Shown here piece after piece: positions 24,654 to 32,334 of a stretch of DNA of 64,000 nt; the first letter of the stretch is position 1, and every line of letters begins with the position of its first letter. Source of the stretch: Halochromatium roseum (GTDB lineage: Bacteria > Pseudomonadota > Gammaproteobacteria > Chromatiales > Chromatiaceae); assembly GCF_016653315.1 (NCBI RefSeq), contig NZ_NHSH01000040.1:97143-161142 (forward strand), written 5' to 3'. The notes beneath the pieces were generated by a model that was not told where the DNA came from, ran no database searches, and saw only the letters and a list, made by a program, of their open reading frames with translations. The translations under genes and the position numbers were made by a program.

Positions 24654-25523
24654 ATGGGGGTGCTCGCACTGAGACGTCGATCCATGGACAGCAGCAACGC
24701 GCTCACCAGTGCCAACATTCGATTCCATCTGTTCCGCACGCTGGTGCTGCCGATGTTGCCGGACGAGCCGGCTCAACAGGTTCGGCCGCCGGTGGTGATT
24801 GGCGCCCATGGCGGCTCGGGGACCCGCGTGCTGCCACCGGCGTTGCGGCTGGCGGGGTTCTGGATGGGTTCTTGGGTCAATCCCAGAACGGAAGATGCGA
24901 TGTCGACCCGCTTCTTCCTGCAGCGCTATTTTGAACCGGCGATGATCGATGAGCCGACTCAGCGCGTTGAGCTCGAGCGCCTGTTTCGTGCCCTGATCCG
25001 AGGCCACCGTGTCCGCATGCCCGACCCATCTTCGGCCTGGGGCTGGAAAAACCCGCGTTCCATGTGGGTGATTCCGTTCCTGGCTCGCCTCTATCCTGGG
25101 ATGCGATTCATCCACCTGGTGCGCGATGGTCGTGACGTTGCCCTCAGCAAGAATCTGAACTTGCTTCACAAACATGGGGCTTGGCTGCTGGGTGAGCAGA
25201 GCCCAGAGGCTGACCCCGTCAGGGCCCAGCTTCGGCTCTGGGCGCTCGGAAACGCGATCGCTGCCCGCGACGGCAAGCGGTTGCTTGGGGACAATTATCT
25301 GCATCTCTCCTATGAGGAGCTGTGCCGGGCGCCGCGCGAGACATTGGCGCGAATGTATGACCATGTCGGCCAGTCGGTGTCGTGCCGCATCCTCGACCGC
25401 GCTCAGCAGCTCGTGGTGCCACCGAGCAGCATCAACGCCTGGCGCCACAGCGAGCACGAGTGCCTGCACCGGCCGAACCGCGAGATCACTGATGTCCTGC
25501 ATCGGTTCGGCTACAGCAGCTAA
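24654..25523 (+). CDS. Sulfotransferase family protein
   Basis: A 289-residue protein with the two PAPS-binding signatures of the sulfotransferase superfamily: the 5'-phosphosulfate loop VVIGAHGGSGTRVLPPAL near residue 47 and the 3'-phosphate-binding segment FIHLVRDGRDVALSKN near 157. It would transfer sulfate from PAPS to a hydroxyl or amine of an unknown acceptor in the cytoplasm. The WGWKNPRSMWVIPFLARL stretch near 128 is typical of this bacterial branch. It begins 15 bases after the binding-protein gene and probably ends the operon. Its presence in a signalling/transport cluster is unusual. Confidence 0.82.
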   Translation: MGVLALRRRSMDSSNALTSANIRFHLFRTLVLPMLPDEPAQQVRPPVVIGAHGGSGTRVLPPALRLAGFWMGSWVNPRTEDAMSTRFFLQRYFEPAMIDEPTQRVELERLFRALIRGHRVRMPDPSSAWGWKNPRSMWVIPFLARLYPGMRFIHLVRDGRDVALSKNLNLLHKHGAWLLGEQSPEADPVRAQLRLWALGNAIAARDGKRLLGDNYLHLSYEELCRAPRETLARMYDHVGQSVSCRILDRAQQLVVPPSSINAWRHSEHECLHRPNREITDVLHRFGYSS

Positions 25524-25665
25524 TGCCCATGGCGCCGTGCGACCCCAGCAGATGAAGCGTGCGAGATGCACATGAAGCCGACGAGCTGGGCGAGCCATTG
25601 CCATGTGACCAAGATCAGGCGGTTGGTCAGCCAGCCGTTTCGCTCGGTAAACCGGAGGGATGCCC

Positions 25666-26094
25666 ATGAAGTTCAGACTCGATGATCAGGCCGACGCGGT
25701 CACACGGCTGGTGGAGCAGATAGAGATGGCGCTGATGGCAGAGGGCGTGCCGATGAAGATCATCTATGCGGTCAACCTGTGCGTCGAGGAGTTGGTGCTC
25801 AATAGTGTCAACCATGGCTATGGTGGGGCGGCCGCGGCCGATGTCGAGGTCGATATCGAGCGACAGGAGCAGCGCTTGATCATCGACATCAGCGATGGCG
25901 CCGCGGCCTTCGATCCGACGACCGAGGCTGCTGAGCCCGATACCGACGCCGAGATCGACGACCGCCCGATTGGCGGCTTGGGTATCCATCTCGTTAAGCG
26001 GCTAACCGACGAGATGAGCTATCGCCGGCTCGATGGACGCAATTACGTCCGCTTGGTCAAGGGGTTCGAGCCAGATGCCGAGGCCGCGGAGTAA
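25666..26094 (+). CDS. RsbW/SpoIIAB-like serine kinase (HATPase anti-sigma or anti-effector factor)
   Basis: The 142-residue protein has a GHKL ATPase fold: N-box CVEELVLNSVNHGYGG at about 39-54 (Glu and Asn ligands), G1 box IIDISDGAAAFDP near 78, and G2-like IGGLGIHLVKRLTDEMSY near 108. Such kinases phosphorylate a STAS antagonist and sequester a sigma factor or other target. ATG 25666 is preferred over 25660 because GGAGGG (25654-25659) abuts the upstream ATG but is correctly spaced from the second. Together with the upstream phosphatase and the facing STAS gene it completes a partner-switching set. No sigma factor is encoded nearby. Confidence 0.88.
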   Translation: MKFRLDDQADAVTRLVEQIEMALMAEGVPMKIIYAVNLCVEELVLNSVNHGYGGAAAADVEVDIERQEQRLIIDISDGAAAFDPTTEAAEPDTDAEIDDRPIGGLGIHLVKRLTDEMSYRRLDGRNYVRLVKGFEPDAEAAE

Positions 26095-26171
26095 TTGCCA
26101 TTTGCGCGACGATTGCGGCAAGTCGTTTGGCGTTATGCGGCTTGTGACCGGAGCTGTTTGCGGTGAGCGGG

Positions 26172-26504
26172 CTAGAGCATTTGGATGGTCTTACTGATCG
26201 TCTTGCCAGCCTTGAACAGGGATAAGAAACCGCACAGATCCAAGACCTCTCGCACATGGGCATTGGCGTGGCAGAGGCCAACACCGCCACCGAGCTTGGC
26301 GGTTGCCTTGACCGCCTTCATCATCACCCGTAAGCCCGCGCTCGAGACATAATCGGTGTCGTCGAAGTCGAAGACGATTTTCGATTCGCCGGTTTCGATG
26401 CGAGTCGTGAGCTCGCGATCGATCTCTGGCGAGGTCGTGGTGTCGAGTCGCTTGCCGGGCTTGACCACGAGGGCGTCGCCTTGTTTGTAGAATTCTGCGG
26501 CCAC
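26172..26504 (-). CDS. STAS-domain anti-sigma factor antagonist
   Basis: A 110-residue single STAS domain of the SpoIIAA/RsbV type. The segment KIVFDFDDTDYVSSAGLRVM contains the expected phosphorylatable serine (Ser55, in SSAGL), and the N-terminal strand GDALVVKPGKRLDT followed by SPEIDREL fits the fold. When dephosphorylated by a PP2C phosphatase it would bind the HATPase kinase and release that kinase's target. It is encoded on the opposite strand, convergent with the kinase gene (77 bases apart) and divergent from the Met-rich protein genes. Confidence 0.9.
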   Translation of the reverse strand: MAAEFYKQGDALVVKPGKRLDTTTSPEIDRELTTRIETGESKIVFDFDDTDYVSSAGLRVMMKAVKATAKLGGGVGLCHANAHVREVLDLCGFLSLFKAGKTISKTIQML

Positions 26505-26677
26505 GCTGGACTCCTCTGGTCGACTGGGTCATGCGCATGAGAGCGCATTGGAGTGACCGGCGAGCGGTCGCTGTGTGCGGTGGGCGTTCCCCCGCGGCTC
26601 GCGCGGATTCTGCGCTCCATTTTGAGCTATTCTTGCTCTGCTGCTCATCCATCAAGTCCACCGAGGGCCATCGTCTA

Positions 26678-27277
26678 GTGACCGACCAAACGACCACCGT
26701 GGCCCTCAAAGGCTCTCCGCAGCTTGAGGTGTTCCGAATCATCGACGAGCGGTTGCAGGATGCGGTTCGGCGTGAAGAAGACACCGATTATCGCAGTGCC
26801 AAGGCAAACCGTCGCACTCAGACCATCGGTCGCATCTCGGTCGTCACTGTGCTCTTACTCACCCCGCCGGTGTTCTACCTGATCTGGACCCTTGTTGGGG
26901 CCATGGGTGTGATCACCGATCGGATGGGCTCGATGCATGAACAAGTCGATCTGATGGAACAAGACTTTGATCAAGTGGCGGCTCGGATGTCCCGCATCAA
27001 CAGCGCGGTTGGCAACATGAGCAACAACATCGCGGTGATCGAGCCGATGGAGCAGAGGCTGCTCCGCATGCGCGACGATGTCGACCTGATCTCGACATCG
27101 ATGGGTGGAATTGCCCCGAACGTCCATTCGATTGACCAGGTCCTTGGGGGCATGGAGCAAAATCTCCTGCAGATGAATCACGTGTTTGGCTTTCTGAATC
27201 GCGATGTCTTCAGGATGCGCCAAAACGTGAATCAGATGAGCAGCCCGATGCGCATGGTCCCTTTCTTCGGCCAATAG
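26678..27277 (+). CDS. Met-rich single-span coiled-coil protein, first of a pair
   Basis: Not a family I recognise. From the GTG at 26678 (GAGGG ten bases upstream) it has 199 residues: a charged cytoplasmic N-terminus (IIDERLQDAVRREEDTDYRS), one transmembrane helix near 55-78 (ISVVTVLLLTPPVFYLIWTL), and a long helical domain with Met recurring at about seven-residue spacing. By my count 16 residues are Met. The C-terminus SSPMRMVPF resembles SRPMSILP at the end of the next protein, so they are likely paralogues. An upstream open frame to 26531 is rich in Arg and Cys and probably not translated. Diverges from the STAS gene. Confidence 0.75.
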   Translation: MTDQTTTVALKGSPQLEVFRIIDERLQDAVRREEDTDYRSAKANRRTQTIGRISVVTVLLLTPPVFYLIWTLVGAMGVITDRMGSMHEQVDLMEQDFDQVAARMSRINSAVGNMSNNIAVIEPMEQRLLRMRDDVDLISTSMGGIAPNVHSIDQVLGGMEQNLLQMNHVFGFLNRDVFRMRQNVNQMSSPMRMVPFFGQ

Positions 27278-27339
27278 TGCCGCAGTAAGAGCCGGAGTCG
27301 AAACCGGCTTCCCGAATCTTGACCAGAGTGGCCGTAGCG

Positions 27340-27906
27340 ATGACCCCAGAAGAACGTGACGAGGCGCAACAGGTTGCCAACCGCTTCATGGACCTGCATG
27401 AAGACTTGATGTTCATCTTCAAGCACAACATGGTCCGCAGTACCTCGCGCATCAACAGCATTATTCGCTACGCGATGGTCGGAATGGTGGTGATGATGCT
27501 GGCCATGCTGGCGTTGGTCGCGACCTTCACAACGCGCATGGATAGCATCACGAGTTATATGGTCGAGATGGCTGACGACATGCAGAGGATGCGCGATGAT
27601 TTTGACACCGTGAATGCCATCATGCGCTCCATGGAGCAGTCGGTAGTGGCCATGGATGGTTATGTCGCGCCGATGCCGTCGATCTTTTCGTCGGTCGATG
27701 CGATGTCGGTGAATATGTCCCGCATGCGCGAGTATCTCGGCAGCGTCGAAGGCGATATGGACCGCATCCAGGTCCGCATGGTCTCACTCGGCGGCGCGCT
27801 ACAGGCCATGGATCAAAAGATGATTGATATGAGTGGAGCGATCGGCGGCATTGGCCGTGACGTCAACATCATGTCGCGGCCAATGTCCATCCTGCCGAAT
27901 AACTGA
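27340..27906 (+). CDS. Met-rich single-span coiled-coil protein, second of a pair
   Basis: This 188-residue protein has the same plan as the previous one: soluble helical N-terminus (ERDEAQQVANRFMDLHEDLM), transmembrane helix near 47-68 (AMVGMVVMMLAMLALVATFT) and a helical domain ending SRPMSILPNN. Met is extraordinarily frequent, about 28 of 188 residues, occupying presumed core positions of a coiled coil. I chose the ATG at 27340; a TTG at 27319 and a GTG at 27328 are also in frame, and no strong Shine-Dalgarno sequence decides. The two proteins probably form a hetero-oligomer in the membrane; function unknown. Confidence 0.75.
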   Translation: MTPEERDEAQQVANRFMDLHEDLMFIFKHNMVRSTSRINSIIRYAMVGMVVMMLAMLALVATFTTRMDSITSYMVEMADDMQRMRDDFDTVNAIMRSMEQSVVAMDGYVAPMPSIFSSVDAMSVNMSRMREYLGSVEGDMDRIQVRMVSLGGALQAMDQKMIDMSGAIGGIGRDVNIMSRPMSILPNN

Positions 27907-27915
27907 TTCGGGTTG

Positions 27916-29427
27916 TTAGCCTTGGCCGCCGCTTGACGCTGCACCATCGGCGGAACGGATCTCTGGTGCCTTCGGCGCCACCCTGGCCGGCGGTGCTGAC
28001 TCCAGGGGTTGTGACGCTGGGCGGGGGATGGTCGCTTGCGGCGTTGCCACTGGTTGTTGGTTAACCGCTGGCGCGGACTCTTCAGCTACCGATGTCTGGC
28101 CTTGCACCTGGTCTGCTGGCGCTGCTGCCGGCTCCGGATCGGTGACCTGTCTAGGCGCAGACGCTGGCACTGATGCTGACGCCGGTGCTTGCTCTGGCTC
28201 TGACGTCGTTGACTGAGAGCTTTCCTGCACAGTGGTCTGGAGCGACTCTGAACCTGTTGCTTCGTTGCTGGTGCTTGCCGAGCTGGCCTGACTGGGTTGG
28301 GCCGGAGCCCTCGTTTGAGGGGCATTGGCCATCTCTGCAGCCGTGTCTTCGGTGCCGGCCTCGGTCCCGCTGGCCCCGGCTAGCGTGCTGCCACCCATGC
28401 TGCTGCTACCATTAACATTACCGGTAACATCAGCGGTAACCTCACCGGGGTTGCTGCCACCTTGACCAGAGCCTGTCGGTTCATTGCTTCCGGCTGATGT
28501 CACAGCCGCGTCAGCGTTTGCAGTCTTGGAGCCGGAGCTAGCGTTGGTCGCGGTTCGAGTCGGAGACCGTTCGCTCGCGGTTGAGGCGCGCTTGGATGCG
28601 CTTGACGCGCTTGTGGTGGACGCCGAACGGGTCCGAGTCGAGGAGCTGCGAGGTTCAGAACTGGCGGTGGCGATGCGGTTCTGCCTTTCTTGTTCGCGCT
28701 GACGGCGGATGCGTTCGGCATAGTTACCATAATCCGGTCCGCTCCCGATCACGGTAACCCGCGTGCCAATGTCAGTATGCGCAAACAGGCTCGATGCGAC
28801 CTCATCCGGAAGGCGGATGCAGCCATGCGAGGCGGGTTGGCCGGGCCTAGGGATGGCGCCTGCGTGCATGCCGATACCGTCATAGGTCATGCGCATGAAG
28901 TGGGGCATGCGGGCGCCGACGAACTTGCCCCCGGCAGGTATCGGGTCGCTCGAATGGGCGTTGCGCTTGTGTAAGCCACCGTTGGCGTTGTAGATACGGC
29001 CGTAGAGGTTGGAACGCTTCTTCGCCACCTTCTCCATCACCTGGAACTCACCGCTCGGGGTTGGATGCGATGAGACGCCTGATGCGATGGTCGTCCAGCC
29101 CACCTGTTCTTTGCCGTCGTAGAAGCGCGCGCGTTGCTCGTTGGTGTCGATCACCACATGCGAAATCTTGCGTCCAGTGCCGTTCCATTCGAAGAGTTGA
29201 TCCGGCTCTGGGTCTTCCTGCGGCTCGGGGATGGCCTGCGCCGATGCCTCTGCGGTCTCCGTCTCTGGCTCGGACTCGACGTTGACCTCCGCTGGAAGCT
29301 GGTCGCTGGAGGGCGTTGAGACGGGGATCTGGGCGCAGCCGCCGAGCAGCATGACGGCGCTGATGATCTGCAGCCAGATCGAGCCTATGGGGTGAATGTT
29401 GTTGTGTAGCTTATTCAGGATGCGCAT
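27916..29427 (-). CDS. Lipoprotein L,D-transpeptidase (YkuD) with long low-complexity tail
   Basis: A 503-residue protein with a lipoprotein signal (AVMLLGGC, lipidation at Cys31), a Glu/Pro-rich linker, a YkuD catalytic domain at about 85-225, and a 270-residue Ser/Thr/Ala/Gln/Pro-rich C-terminus. Active-site residues are intact: GIGMHAGAIP with His and SHGCIRLPDEV with the nucleophilic Cys. Such enzymes make 3-3 peptidoglycan cross-links or attach lipoproteins. The tail is probably disordered and may span or bind the cell wall. An RRQREQERQNR helix links the domain to the tail. It is read leftward and converges on the Met-rich pair. Confidence 0.87.
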   Translation of the reverse strand: MRILNKLHNNIHPIGSIWLQIISAVMLLGGCAQIPVSTPSSDQLPAEVNVESEPETETAEASAQAIPEPQEDPEPDQLFEWNGTGRKISHVVIDTNEQRARFYDGKEQVGWTTIASGVSSHPTPSGEFQVMEKVAKKRSNLYGRIYNANGGLHKRNAHSSDPIPAGGKFVGARMPHFMRMTYDGIGMHAGAIPRPGQPASHGCIRLPDEVASSLFAHTDIGTRVTVIGSGPDYGNYAERIRRQREQERQNRIATASSEPRSSSTRTRSASTTSASSASKRASTASERSPTRTATNASSGSKTANADAAVTSAGSNEPTGSGQGGSNPGEVTADVTGNVNGSSSMGGSTLAGASGTEAGTEDTAAEMANAPQTRAPAQPSQASSASTSNEATGSESLQTTVQESSQSTTSEPEQAPASASVPASAPRQVTDPEPAAAPADQVQGQTSVAEESAPAVNQQPVATPQATIPRPASQPLESAPPARVAPKAPEIRSADGAASSGGQG

Positions 29428-29532
29428 GACTCAGTTGAGGCTCATGGGGTCCGGCAGTTTCTCGTACCTGCATGTTAACGCATTGAGCCGCCTTGGCTCG
29501 AAGGGTGAGCGTAAATCTCTGCGCACGAGGGA

Positions 29533-29573
29533 GTATGCAGAAAGAGGTTGTATGCAAAAGAAATCGTATGCAA
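29533..29573. promoter_or_regulatory. Three phased GTATGCA direct repeats upstream of the DUF4198 gene
   Basis: GTATGCA occurs at 29533, 29550 and 29566, with 17- and 16-base spacing, in an AT-rich stretch about 75-115 bases before the DUF4198 start codon. Regular spacing suggests binding sites for a regulator acting cooperatively. The half-site is close to the GTATGA of NikR operators but the repeats are direct, not inverted. Regulator unknown. Confidence 0.4.
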
Positions 29574-29648
29574 AATCTGAAAAATATCTTACTTTGATGG
29601 GCCATTGATAGGCCATCTTGCCAAACCAATCGACCGAGGAGGTCTTCA

Positions 29649-30446
29649 ATGGCACCAAGCCATCCCTGTCCGGGCAACCCAGTGCGCGCTAGACGGCATT
29701 GGGTGGCCATGCTTGGGCTCATCATGCCATTTGCCGCAGAGGCGCATTTTCTCGAGCTGATTCCATCGACCGAGATTCTGACCGCAGAGACTGGCCCTGT
29801 TGTGCTGTTGGATCTGGCCTTCACCCATCCAATGGGACCTGGACCGGCGATGGCCATGGACAAGCCGGTTCGCTTCGGCGTGGTAACGCCCCAAGGTCGT
29901 GAGGATCTGACGCAAGGATTAGAGGTCGTTGAGCGGGACGGTAAGCCTGCTTACAAGGCCGAGTACCGGGTTCCGAGCCCGGCTGACTACCTGTTCTTCG
30001 TCGAGCCGGCGCCGTACTGGGAGCCGGCTGAGGGGGTGATGATTGTTCATTACACCAAGACAGTCGTTGACGCTTACGGCGCTGAGCAAGGCTGGGACCA
30101 ACGGGTCGGTTTCCCGGTTGAGATTGAGCCTTTGGTTCGTCCTTACGGGCTTTGGGCGGGCAACCTGTTTACCGGTGTCGTGACTCGGGCCGGCGCGCCG
30201 GTGCCGTTTGCCACTGTCGAGGTGGAATGGCGCAACGATGGCTCGGTCGAGCCGCCAGCGGCGCCGTTCGTGACCCAAGTGGTGAAGGCCGATGTCAATG
30301 GCGTGTTCAGCTATGCGATGCCACGCGCCGGTTGGTGGGGCTTCGCTGCCTTGCTCGAGGGCGAGGAGACCATGGCCAATCCGTCTGGCGAGCAGGTGCC
30401 GGTTGAACTCGGCGCACTGATCTGGGTGCGCACGCGGGAGATGTAA
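29649..30446 (+). CDS. Periplasmic DUF4198 protein (NikK-like)
   Basis: A 265-residue exported protein with signal peptide (MLGLIMPFAAEA then HFLELIPS). DUF4198 proteins include NikK, thought to bind nickel or cobalt in the periplasm for NikMQO-type uptake; the mature N-terminus beginning with His is typical and may ligate metal. Conserved stretches are VLLDLAFTHPMGPGPAMAMD, AEYRVPSPADYLFFVEPAPYWEP and the C-terminal NGVFSYAMPRAGWWGFAAL. GAGGAGG precedes the ATG at 29649. No NikM/Q/O genes adjoin, so a stand-alone metal-binding role is only inferred. Confidence 0.82.
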   Translation: MAPSHPCPGNPVRARRHWVAMLGLIMPFAAEAHFLELIPSTEILTAETGPVVLLDLAFTHPMGPGPAMAMDKPVRFGVVTPQGREDLTQGLEVVERDGKPAYKAEYRVPSPADYLFFVEPAPYWEPAEGVMIVHYTKTVVDAYGAEQGWDQRVGFPVEIEPLVRPYGLWAGNLFTGVVTRAGAPVPFATVEVEWRNDGSVEPPAAPFVTQVVKADVNGVFSYAMPRAGWWGFAALLEGEETMANPSGEQVPVELGALIWVRTREM

Positions 30447-30519
30447 GCGGCGGCTTTGCGAGCGATCGCTGGCGACGGCTGGCGATCGCTGGGCGAAACC
30501 CCACGCTGCTCGATGTTGA

Positions 30520-32334
30520 TCAGCGCCAGCTTGGTACCGCTTGCGGCGGTACACCTTGCGGTGGCCAGGCCTGTCCACTGGGTGGCGCATAGCGCTGATA
30601 GGGCCACTGAGGCGGTGCGCTGCGAGCGGGAACCGGACGTTGCTGCGGGCGGAAGTCGGGCTCTGGCTGTTCTGCGGGGTTGGCCTCAGCGGCTGATGAA
30701 TCACCGGCATCACCGGCCGCGCTCGTGTGTTCCTTTGCGCTTTCGGTGCCTAAGTCTAGGTCCGCTGACGGTGCGAGCGACGCAGAGATCGCCGCGCCAC
30801 CAAGTGCGTCAGTCTGGCGCTCGTCTGTTGGATCGATGTCGCCGTCGGATTCTATGCCTTCGATCGAATCCGTCTCATCGGTTGGATCTTTCTCAACGCC
30901 TGCCGCTGATCCGTTGTCCGCGTGCGACCGAATTTTGCCTGCGCTGTCCACTGGATTCAGTTGAGCGTCAGGCTCCAGTTGGTCGCCTGAAACGAGTTCG
31001 TCGCTTGGCGTCATCTCGTGGCTGGCTTCGTCTTGGCTCGACGCAGTCGCCTGTTTGGCGAGGAGCTGCTGTGGATCGAACCCGAGCAGCCCATCCAGAT
31101 CGTACTCTGATAGCTCATAGAGCCAGGGGTCTGTGCCGGTTTGGAGCAGATAGCTACCGTTGCCATCGGCGAATACCGTCCGACTGCGACGGCTGCCGTC
31201 ATCCAGCGTGATGTCGAGCCGAAGCATGGGCTCGGACGTCAATGCTGCAGCGGTTGCCGGCATCCGAACATCCTCATAGCTGAGGTTGGCGATGCGGCTC
31301 AACAGCGCCGCAACCTGAGATGGGTCCAGGTCAGATCGAGCCAGCTCGGGCGCGTTTGGCTTAGTTTGATCCAGACCCGTCGGTTCCAGCCCAGCGCCTT
31401 CCAGCGTCTTGTCTTCCCGCCCAGCGTCTTCACGTTCAGCGCCTTCTCGCACGGTGCCTTCTCGCACGGTGCCTTCTCGCACGATGCCTTCTCGCACGAT
31501 GCCTTCTCGCACGGTGCCTTCTCGCACGGTGCCTTCTTGCTCACGATGGTCCAGTTCCATGCGCTCTAGCTCGGGTGCTGGGGCAGAGGTCGGCGTGCCG
31601 GCCGTTTGGTCTGCCAATGCGGCCGTGAGCCGCCAGCTGCCATCCATGCGACTGAGCGTCCAGTTATCGCTGTGAACGCGCTCGATCGCCTCGGCGTCGA
31701 GGCGGAGCTGGTCGCGACGCAGCCAGTCGCGACGATCACTGGTCATCAGAACGTTGGCCAGCGGCAGGTCGTAGACCGTCTCTTCGTCGGCCAGACGCGC
31801 ATAGAGGCGGCGAAAGCCTGGGGAGTCGCCAGTCAAGAGCTGCGTTAGCTCGCCGACATCGCCGACATCGCCAGTATTTCCGGGTTTGCCGTACAGCGTG
31901 ATACGACACTCGGCGTTGTCGTCGGCGACCTTGAGTCGGTGTTGTGTCTCAGCGCTGGCGCCGACCGGCAACGGCCGCTGCAGGGCTGTCAGCGTGTTCA
32001 AGAGCCGATCAACCTTGTCCGCGTCGGCAGGGAAGTCGGCGAGCGCGGGCAGGACCCAGCCCTCGGCAGCGCGCGCGAGCACGACCTCCTCGTCGGCGCT
32101 ATCGATCTCGATGCGCCTGACCTGATCGCTCGAAAGATCGAGCAAGGGGGCATCGGTGGTGATGCTCGTTTGGATTGCGTTGCCGGCCAGGACCAGCGCC
32201 GCGACAAGCTGCGCCACCAGCAGCGCGATCAGGGCGCTGACGGCGGGCGTCTGCAGCGCGCGCCGCCAGCTCGGCTCAAGCCCGCTGAGTGGGTGACGGA
32301 AGTGCTGTGCCAGCCCATTCGATCGATCGCTCAT
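30520..32334 (-). CDS. DUF4340 protein of a Gld-type ABC operon, with pentapeptide repeats
   Basis: The 604-residue protein has one N-terminal transmembrane helix (VSALIALLVAQLVAALVLAG) and a periplasmic DUF4340 region in two parts: VRRIEIDSADEEVVLARAAEGWVLPAL near 60 and RRDQLRLDAEAIERVHSDNWTLSR near 205. Between them and the rest lies a tandem pentapeptide stretch (EGTVR, EGIVR units) around 265-310, encoded by 15-base repeats, and the C-terminal 180 residues are acidic then Pro/Gln-rich. DUF4340 proteins accompany GldG-type auxiliary transporter genes. The ATG overlaps the stop of the fused permease gene (ATGA). Confidence 0.78.
   Translation of the reverse strand: MSDRSNGLAQHFRHPLSGLEPSWRRALQTPAVSALIALLVAQLVAALVLAGNAIQTSITTDAPLLDLSSDQVRRIEIDSADEEVVLARAAEGWVLPALADFPADADKVDRLLNTLTALQRPLPVGASAETQHRLKVADDNAECRITLYGKPGNTGDVGDVGELTQLLTGDSPGFRRLYARLADEETVYDLPLANVLMTSDRRDWLRRDQLRLDAEAIERVHSDNWTLSRMDGSWRLTAALADQTAGTPTSAPAPELERMELDHREQEGTVREGTVREGIVREGIVREGTVREGTVREGAEREDAGREDKTLEGAGLEPTGLDQTKPNAPELARSDLDPSQVAALLSRIANLSYEDVRMPATAAALTSEPMLRLDITLDDGSRRSRTVFADGNGSYLLQTGTDPWLYELSEYDLDGLLGFDPQQLLAKQATASSQDEASHEMTPSDELVSGDQLEPDAQLNPVDSAGKIRSHADNGSAAGVEKDPTDETDSIEGIESDGDIDPTDERQTDALGGAAISASLAPSADLDLGTESAKEHTSAAGDAGDSSAAEANPAEQPEPDFRPQQRPVPARSAPPQWPYQRYAPPSGQAWPPQGVPPQAVPSWR
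31441..31530 (-). repeat. Six 15-base tandem repeats within the DUF4340 gene
   Basis: On the plus strand the unit GCCTTCTCGCACGGT (two copies with GAT in place of GGT) repeats six times without interruption, followed by a degenerate seventh copy to 31545. On the coding strand it gives the pentapeptide V/I-R-E-G-T. Length changes in multiples of 15 would leave the frame intact. Confidence 0.95.

Noticed and set aside
31441-31530. CRISPR-like array
   Set aside because: Repeats are contiguous with no spacers and lie in frame within a gene; the same holds for the arrays at 5908, 9080 and 57298.
31299-31569. Open frames opposite the DUF4340 repeat
   Set aside because: Cys-Glu-Lys-Ala-Pro or Ser-Arg-Thr-type repeats are translations of the 15-base array in other frames.
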